Shown: positions 59,244 to 64,000 of the stretch, in pieces
Layout of the letters: each line of letters starts with the position of its first letter
Numbering within the stretch: the stretch's first letter is position 1
Source: Tricholomella constricta
Taxonomy: Eukaryota > Basidiomycota > Agaricomycetes > Agaricales > Lyophyllaceae
DNA length: 64,000 bases
Direction: 5' to 3'
Assembly (NCBI GenBank): GCA_013368375.1
Contig: JAACJP010000044.1
Location: 186,001-250,000 of the forward strand
Translations under genes and position numbers: made by a program
Notes under the pieces: generated by a model
Told to the model about the DNA's origin: nothing
The model's database searches: none
Seen by the model: only the letters and a program-made list of their open reading frames with translations

Positions 59244-61411
59244 CTATGCCTCAGACTTTTTCTTTTTCTTTTTTGGTGAATCGCTGTCTGCCTGGGCAGC
59301 GGCTTTCTCCTTCTCAGCCTTACGCGCCTTCTTCCGTGCCTTCCGCTCCTCCTCAGTTTCCTCCTGCACATTCAGCAAACGATAAGTCGACAGAAAAGCT
59401 GAGAAACAGATTAGACGAACCTTGGGCTTTGACTCTTCCTCTGCAGCCCCGTTGACCTCACTCTCTCTCCGTTTCCTCTTCTTCTCTTTCTTTTCCTTCT
59501 TCACCTCCCCGTCCACTTCCATAGCATCTGACGCGACATCAGCCGCCTCAGCCCTCTCCTTTTCCGCTTTCTTCTTCGCCCGCCTCTCCTCCTTCGCCCT
59601 CCTCTTCTCCTCTTTCACATCCTCCACAACACGTACGGCAATCTCCATCGGGTCTTCACGCTGCGTCGACACAAGGTCGACCGCGTCCGCTTGCGTGTTG
59701 TACGTCTTCGTCTCTCCCTTCATTTCGAACCGCTCCTGTTTTTTGCCACCGTCAGCGAAGCGGTTGGCGCCGTGAAGGTCGCCGGTATGCTCGAGCGCGC
59801 GTAGCCGTGACTCGAGCTTGGCGCGGTTTTCGATGCCTATTGAAGGCGCGGTGGATTCGGATTTGCCGTCAGAATCTGTGAGCGCATCCACACGAATCGA
59901 GAGGGCAGCTTTTGTGGCGACCATGCGAGCCATCTAGCGAGATCATTACTTCACAGCTGAGCCAACGACGGAGAATTGCAAGACTAACTTTGCCTTTGAG
60001 TTTGGGTGGCGCCTGGCCAATAAGAGAAGCCTGTCGGAAAATGAGTCTTGGGAGAAAACAAATGATGTATTGATTCACGCACATGGTATATAAGACCATA
60101 TTTTGGTGTATCGTGTTTCGTCTTGAGTGCACGGAACAGAGCCTTTTCAGCACCGAGGATCTGCACGGTACTGGCAGGGTGTTTTGCCAAGCTGAGCAAA
60201 CTGCCGGCATGGCTGATGAGGCGTGCACCGACAAGGTCTCCGACAAGAGCAGTGAGATTGGGGGCAATGGCATTCATCCGGTTTCGGAGGTATTCCGCTA
60301 GCTGTGTGCGGTAGGCGCTGATGGAGATGACTTGATCGCAGAGAGAGTGAATATGGGCAATATCGGAGTCAGAAATTTCTGTGCCCATGGAAATCTCGGC
60401 GGCGGCTTTTAGAACGGCTTCAAGGTCTTCAGGGAGGATGGCGGCAAATGATGTCGATGCAGCGTTGGTGCGGAAACCTGTGGAGAGTATATAGACAATG
60501 ATGGACAGGCGCTGGAAGACGTGACTTACCCATCAAGCGGATAACTTTGGCGTAGGCAACATTGTCCGAAACAATTTTGGCCATTTCAGGGAAATGCCAA
60601 CCGTACCATTCCTGATAAAAGCTCAACAACAGAACTATAGATCAACCACAGAACGTACCTTCGTTCGCATCGCGTATGTGTTGATTTCCTTGTCCAGGTC
60701 GTCCAACAGTGAGATTGCTTGCACCACCATCGTATCAACTTTGTCCGGGGAGAACTTGATCTTGAACCTGGATGCAAAACGATGAGCTTTGTGATCGCTA
60801 AGTGGTTTCAGGAAAGCTCACCGCGAAAGCGAATGACTTAGACCCAGGCTCATCGTCGCGAGGTCTTTTGGGTCCAAGCCTTGAAGGAGGGCCGTCATCT
60901 GACTTCGAATACCTCGCCAAAGCTCGCCCTGCTCGTCGGAAGTTGCGCTGACAGTGATGCTGAGCTTTTTTGATATTGAGTGGGCTGGAAAATGAGGTTT
61001 GGTGGTCAATTTTTCTGCACCTTCATGAGATGGCTTATACGAACACAGATGATGGTCAACGACAAGCAGCGATTCCTTTCCCTTCCCCTTTCCAACCACC
61101 TCGTCCGTCAGGAATTTCTTCAATCCTTTCCCCAACTTTCCAGCCTGAAGTGCAGTGACATCTTCCACCGCCGTCGCAGTCGATGTAAACCGATGAAGAG
61201 CCTTCAGCTTCAACCTAAAGAGGCAAGAAAAAAATGGATGGTCAGCCTTCCCATGACCCGATCCAAGAAAAACCGCTCTAATCGAGACGCACAGTTTGCT
61301 AGCTTGTTCTGGGGTCTCGAATTCCTTCCAGAGGTCTCCACTCTCGATTTTTGCCTCATCCGACACCTTGAAAAGGCAGTAGCCCATCGCCGTCTCGTAT
61401 AGCACGAGCAT
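59244..61411 (-). CDS. NOP58: NOP58, box C/D snoRNP core protein
   Basis: The start at 61411 reads [20 protein letters not shown]. Further exons give [40 protein letters not shown], the coiled-coil region ([35 protein letters not shown]), and the NOP domain. In that domain [20 protein letters not shown] and [20 protein letters not shown] bind the K-turn RNA with the 15.5K protein. [20 protein letters not shown] follows. The C-terminus is a long Lys/Glu-rich tail with KKE/D repeats ending [11 protein letters not shown] (stop at 59244), typical of NOP58 and unlike NOP56. It acts in nucleolar 2'-O-methylation with fibrillarin. Six or more short introns are needed. Confidence 0.92.
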
Positions 61412-61809
61412 TCTTGCAGCGAGAGATGAGAAAGAAGGGAGAAAAAGTTGTGATAACTGGCGGCGACGGCGACGGGTTCCCAAACTTTTCGTGCGGTGAA
61501 ATTTATTTCGAGTTCCCACGGAACTGTGAGAAGCTTTGCCCATTTCCAGTAAGCACAACTCGTGACCGCGTCGAACCTACTTAAGTTAAAGTGGCCCAAT
61601 TGAAGCCGCGCCGCGCGCCGCCGACCTTGAACCGTCCTTCTATCGGCATTGCAGGCTCAGAGATACACAGTAGAACCGGGTAAGATCCTGGATGTCCTAA
61701 CGATGTCCAATAACAAACTCACGGATTCAATCATAGCACCTCAAAGAGCAATTTTATACAGCGAGGAATACAAACTAGATCGTGAGATTAAGTTAACAAC
61801 TGAAGCTGA

Positions 61810-62150
61810 TTTAGTCCGGCTCGCGAACGATGACGTGACGCCGCTTCGATTCCTCCCCCTCCCCAAGAACAACGTCGTTCAAGCAAAACAAAAGCGAAGA
61901 TAACATGACAGAAAGGTGCTTTAGTTCGACTCGCGAAAGTGTCAATCTGACGTCTCGCGAGTCTTAAGCCCGGGGCCCACGTCAAGGGAGCACCAGGAGG
62001 GACAGAGCCCTCCTTCCCCGGGAACAAGTATGCTTTCGTCCGACTCGTTCCTTGCCACACGCGGCAAGTCGCGAGTCGGACGTCCGGGGCCCACAGAACG
62101 GGAGCATCAGGAGGTCGCAAAACACCCCCTCCCCGGTAGAAAATCGAAGT
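61810..62150. repeat. Degenerate repeat units next to the minisatellite
   Basis: Three loosely similar stretches start near 61815, 61920 and 62040. They share (T)CGACTCGCGA or TCGCGAGT, CGGGGCCCAC, GGGAGCACCAGGAGG and CCCTCCTTCCCCGG-like pieces. The latter pieces recur in the minisatellite to the right, so these look like older, diverged relatives. Confidence 0.55.
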
Positions 62151-62209
62151 AAAAAAGCAGGAACAACGCAAGATTGGTGAAGGTGAAAAAGAGGCAAGAT
62201 GACGGCATA

Positions 62210-62668
62210 CATTCAGAGTCGACAGGATGCGCCAGGAGGACAGAGACCCCTCCTTCCTTTAGGAACAAGCGGCGCAAACAGCGAAGAGGAACATGTCGGT
62301 CGCATACATACAGAATCGACAGGATGCGCCAGGAGGACAGACACCCCTCCTTCCCGCTGGAACAAGTGGCGCGAACAACGGAGAGGAACATGGCGGTCGC
62401 ATACATACAGAATTGACAGGATGCGCCAGGAGGACAGACACCCCTCCTTCCCACTGGAACAAGTGGCGCGAACAACGGAGAGGAACATGTCAGTGGCATA
62501 CATACAGGATGCGCCAGGAGGACAGACACTCCTCCTTCCCGCTGGAACAAGTGGCGCGAACAACGGAGGGGAAGATCAGCATACATTCAGAGCCAACGGG
62601 GCACGCCAGGAGGACAGGCACCCCTCCTTCCCGTAGTAGCAAGTGGCGTGAACAAAGGGGAGAGATGT
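62210..62668. repeat. Minisatellite, five units of about 97 bp
   Basis: Units start near 62210, 62306, 62403, 62500 and 62584. Each holds GATGCGCCAGGAGGACAGAC (or close), CCCCTCCTTCCC, GGAACAAGTGGCGCGAACAA and GAGGAACATG. Units 2 and 3 are nearly identical, while units 4 and 5 are shortened to about 84 bp. Because 97 is not a multiple of three, every frame stays open for a while. The long open frames across it are a by-product of the repeat. Confidence 0.85.
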
Positions 62669-64000
62669 GGGAGGAGGAGAAAGGATGGAAGCCGAAAGGA
62701 AAGACCCTCGTCGATTATAAACAGCCAGCACAAAGCGTCGCCACACAAGGAGGCGGTGTAGTTTGAGTAAGTGACTCGACAGTCGACTGCAATTCACACT
62801 CCGAGAAACTTTAGAGCGGCATCGTGTCCGACCGCATCAACACCCGCCTGAGTGGCAGGCCTCAATAGACAAGTGTGGGCGGGGATAGAATTTTGATATG
62901 AAATGGAACGAATGAATTTGGGAAGGGCGGTTCCCGGGCGTTCAAAACAAGAAAGAAATCAAGCGGCGACAGCTGCGCGCATGCCTCGTGTTGTCTTCAT
63001 GTACCTCGTCCGCACCTCCGAAGCGAGCATTAGATGTACTGATGGTCGTGTCATAAACAATACACGTGCTTACCAGGCCGACACTGTGCGCTAGAGGAGA
63101 ATAAGTGACACCGAGCAACATATGTGGCGCAAGCGCTGTTGAACAACCGGCATTACACCACGAGGCCCAGAAATTGAAGATCAGAATAATGGTATGGCAG
63201 GGCGGGGCTATGTATGTCAGACGGGATTTCAATTTTCGAGCAGAGGGCTCGCTGTGTAACAATCGCAGTTGTTGCTTGTCATGGACCCACAACTGATGAT
63301 CGATATGATCACTCACAAGGTGCACGGGACTTTGCGAAACAATGGCTCATGACTCAAAAACTTGGGACTCTGGAACAGAAGTATGTACATTGGAAAGGAG
63401 CCACGTATCTTCGAAGTGCTCGGAGGTTGGAATTTGCCAGAAGAACCCGAAGAAGGTTTGAACAAAAACGTCGTGGGCACTATTTGCTGTCAAGAAAACG
63501 TGTATTTCCGAATCAGACAAACCTATAGTTTTTACATCAAATGAGAAGAATAACGGACGAAACTTACATAAGGGGTTGAAGATAACTTCAAGTTTCGTGG
63601 AACATCGAGCTGCAGTTGTCACAAACGAAACAATAAGCCTAGGCCCGAGAAACTAATTAACCATTCGATGCTCATAAAGCGAGTCAAAGGCTTGTCCCCA
63701 GTACTCCATTCACACCTTCTAAGGCACGTCGAAGCCCATGTTGGGGACAAATGGCTGGAAACGGTAAAGTGACCATTGGCGCCCAACAGTGATCGGGGTC
63801 TACAACACTGTAACACAGCGATAACAGCCTGCAACAAGGCGAGGCGACCCTGACCAATGCCTTAGAATGATGAACCAAAATGAAGTGCTTTTTTGCGCGA
63901 GAGCATGGGTTTTAATGTGCAGTGGTGTACATGAGCATATCGATTGATCATAGAGGCGAATATCTAATCCGACTGGGCGGTTGCTCGTGCTGAAGGAAAG
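62669..64000. other. Region without recognised gene
   Basis: Open stretches here are below 130 codons, lie on both strands, and show no splice-consistent continuation or family motif. A purine-rich stretch follows the minisatellite (62640-62700). The window ends without a visible gene boundary. Confidence 0.4.

Noticed and set aside
62199..62766. Long open frames (about 145-157 codons) in several frames
   Set aside because: They arise from the 97-bp minisatellite, are open on both strands and have no flanking exon structure.

Overview
The window is nuclear DNA of a filamentous basidiomycete, most likely an Agaricomycete. Genes are broken by many introns of about 50-60 nt with GT(A/G)NGT donors and CTRAY branch sites. 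The housekeeping proteins (ARS2, SSK1, EAF, YEA4-type transporter, ESF2, ERG27, NOP58) read as fungal orthologues, and there is a P-loop NTPase family of the kind expanded in mushroom-forming fungi. I saw no tRNA, rRNA or CRISPR array. All exon structures were spliced by eye.

Accessory part (1-15.1 kb and 41.0-47.8 kb). The dominant feature is a large secreted killer-toxin-like chitinase present three times: a 3' part at 1-1991 (+), a complete copy at 8189-14036 (+) and a complete inverted copy at 41144-47006 (-). Its layout is signal peptide, two LysM, a hevein-type chitin-binding domain, GH18, two Cys/Trp-rich repeats, a basic linker, and a C-terminal domain with the signature of a JAB/JAMM metal-dependent isopeptidase or related toxin domain. 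This resembles a polymorphic toxin: a chitin-targeting carrier with an effector at the end. A small secreted-protein gene follows the toxin gene at 14351-15137. It is decayed after copy 1 (2290-2757) and absent after the inverted copy. Between copies 1 and 2 lie broken pieces of two housekeeping genes (KRR1 and the deubiquitinase UBP6/USP14) and a 728-bp non-autonomous DNA transposon with perfect 9-bp target-site duplications.

Central part (16.3-40.5 kb). ARS2/SERRATE and the HOG-pathway response regulator SSK1 are followed by an inverted pair of P-loop NTPase genes (24.6-27.5 kb, frameshifted; 31.5-34.4 kb, apparently intact) flanking a ferritin-like Rds1-type gene. Then come an EAF elongation factor, a UAA-family nucleotide-sugar transporter, and a mitochondrial-type asparaginyl-tRNA synthetase transcribed divergently from the transporter.

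Right part (48-64 kb). Two uncharacterised genes end tail to tail near 48.9 kb. They are followed by ESF2, a BTB-domain protein, a secretory serine carboxypeptidase whose last intron appears to be of the AT-AC class, an FGGY sugar kinase, ERG27 and NOP58. A minisatellite of about 97-bp units (62.2-62.7 kb) is followed by 1.3 kb in which I recognise no gene.
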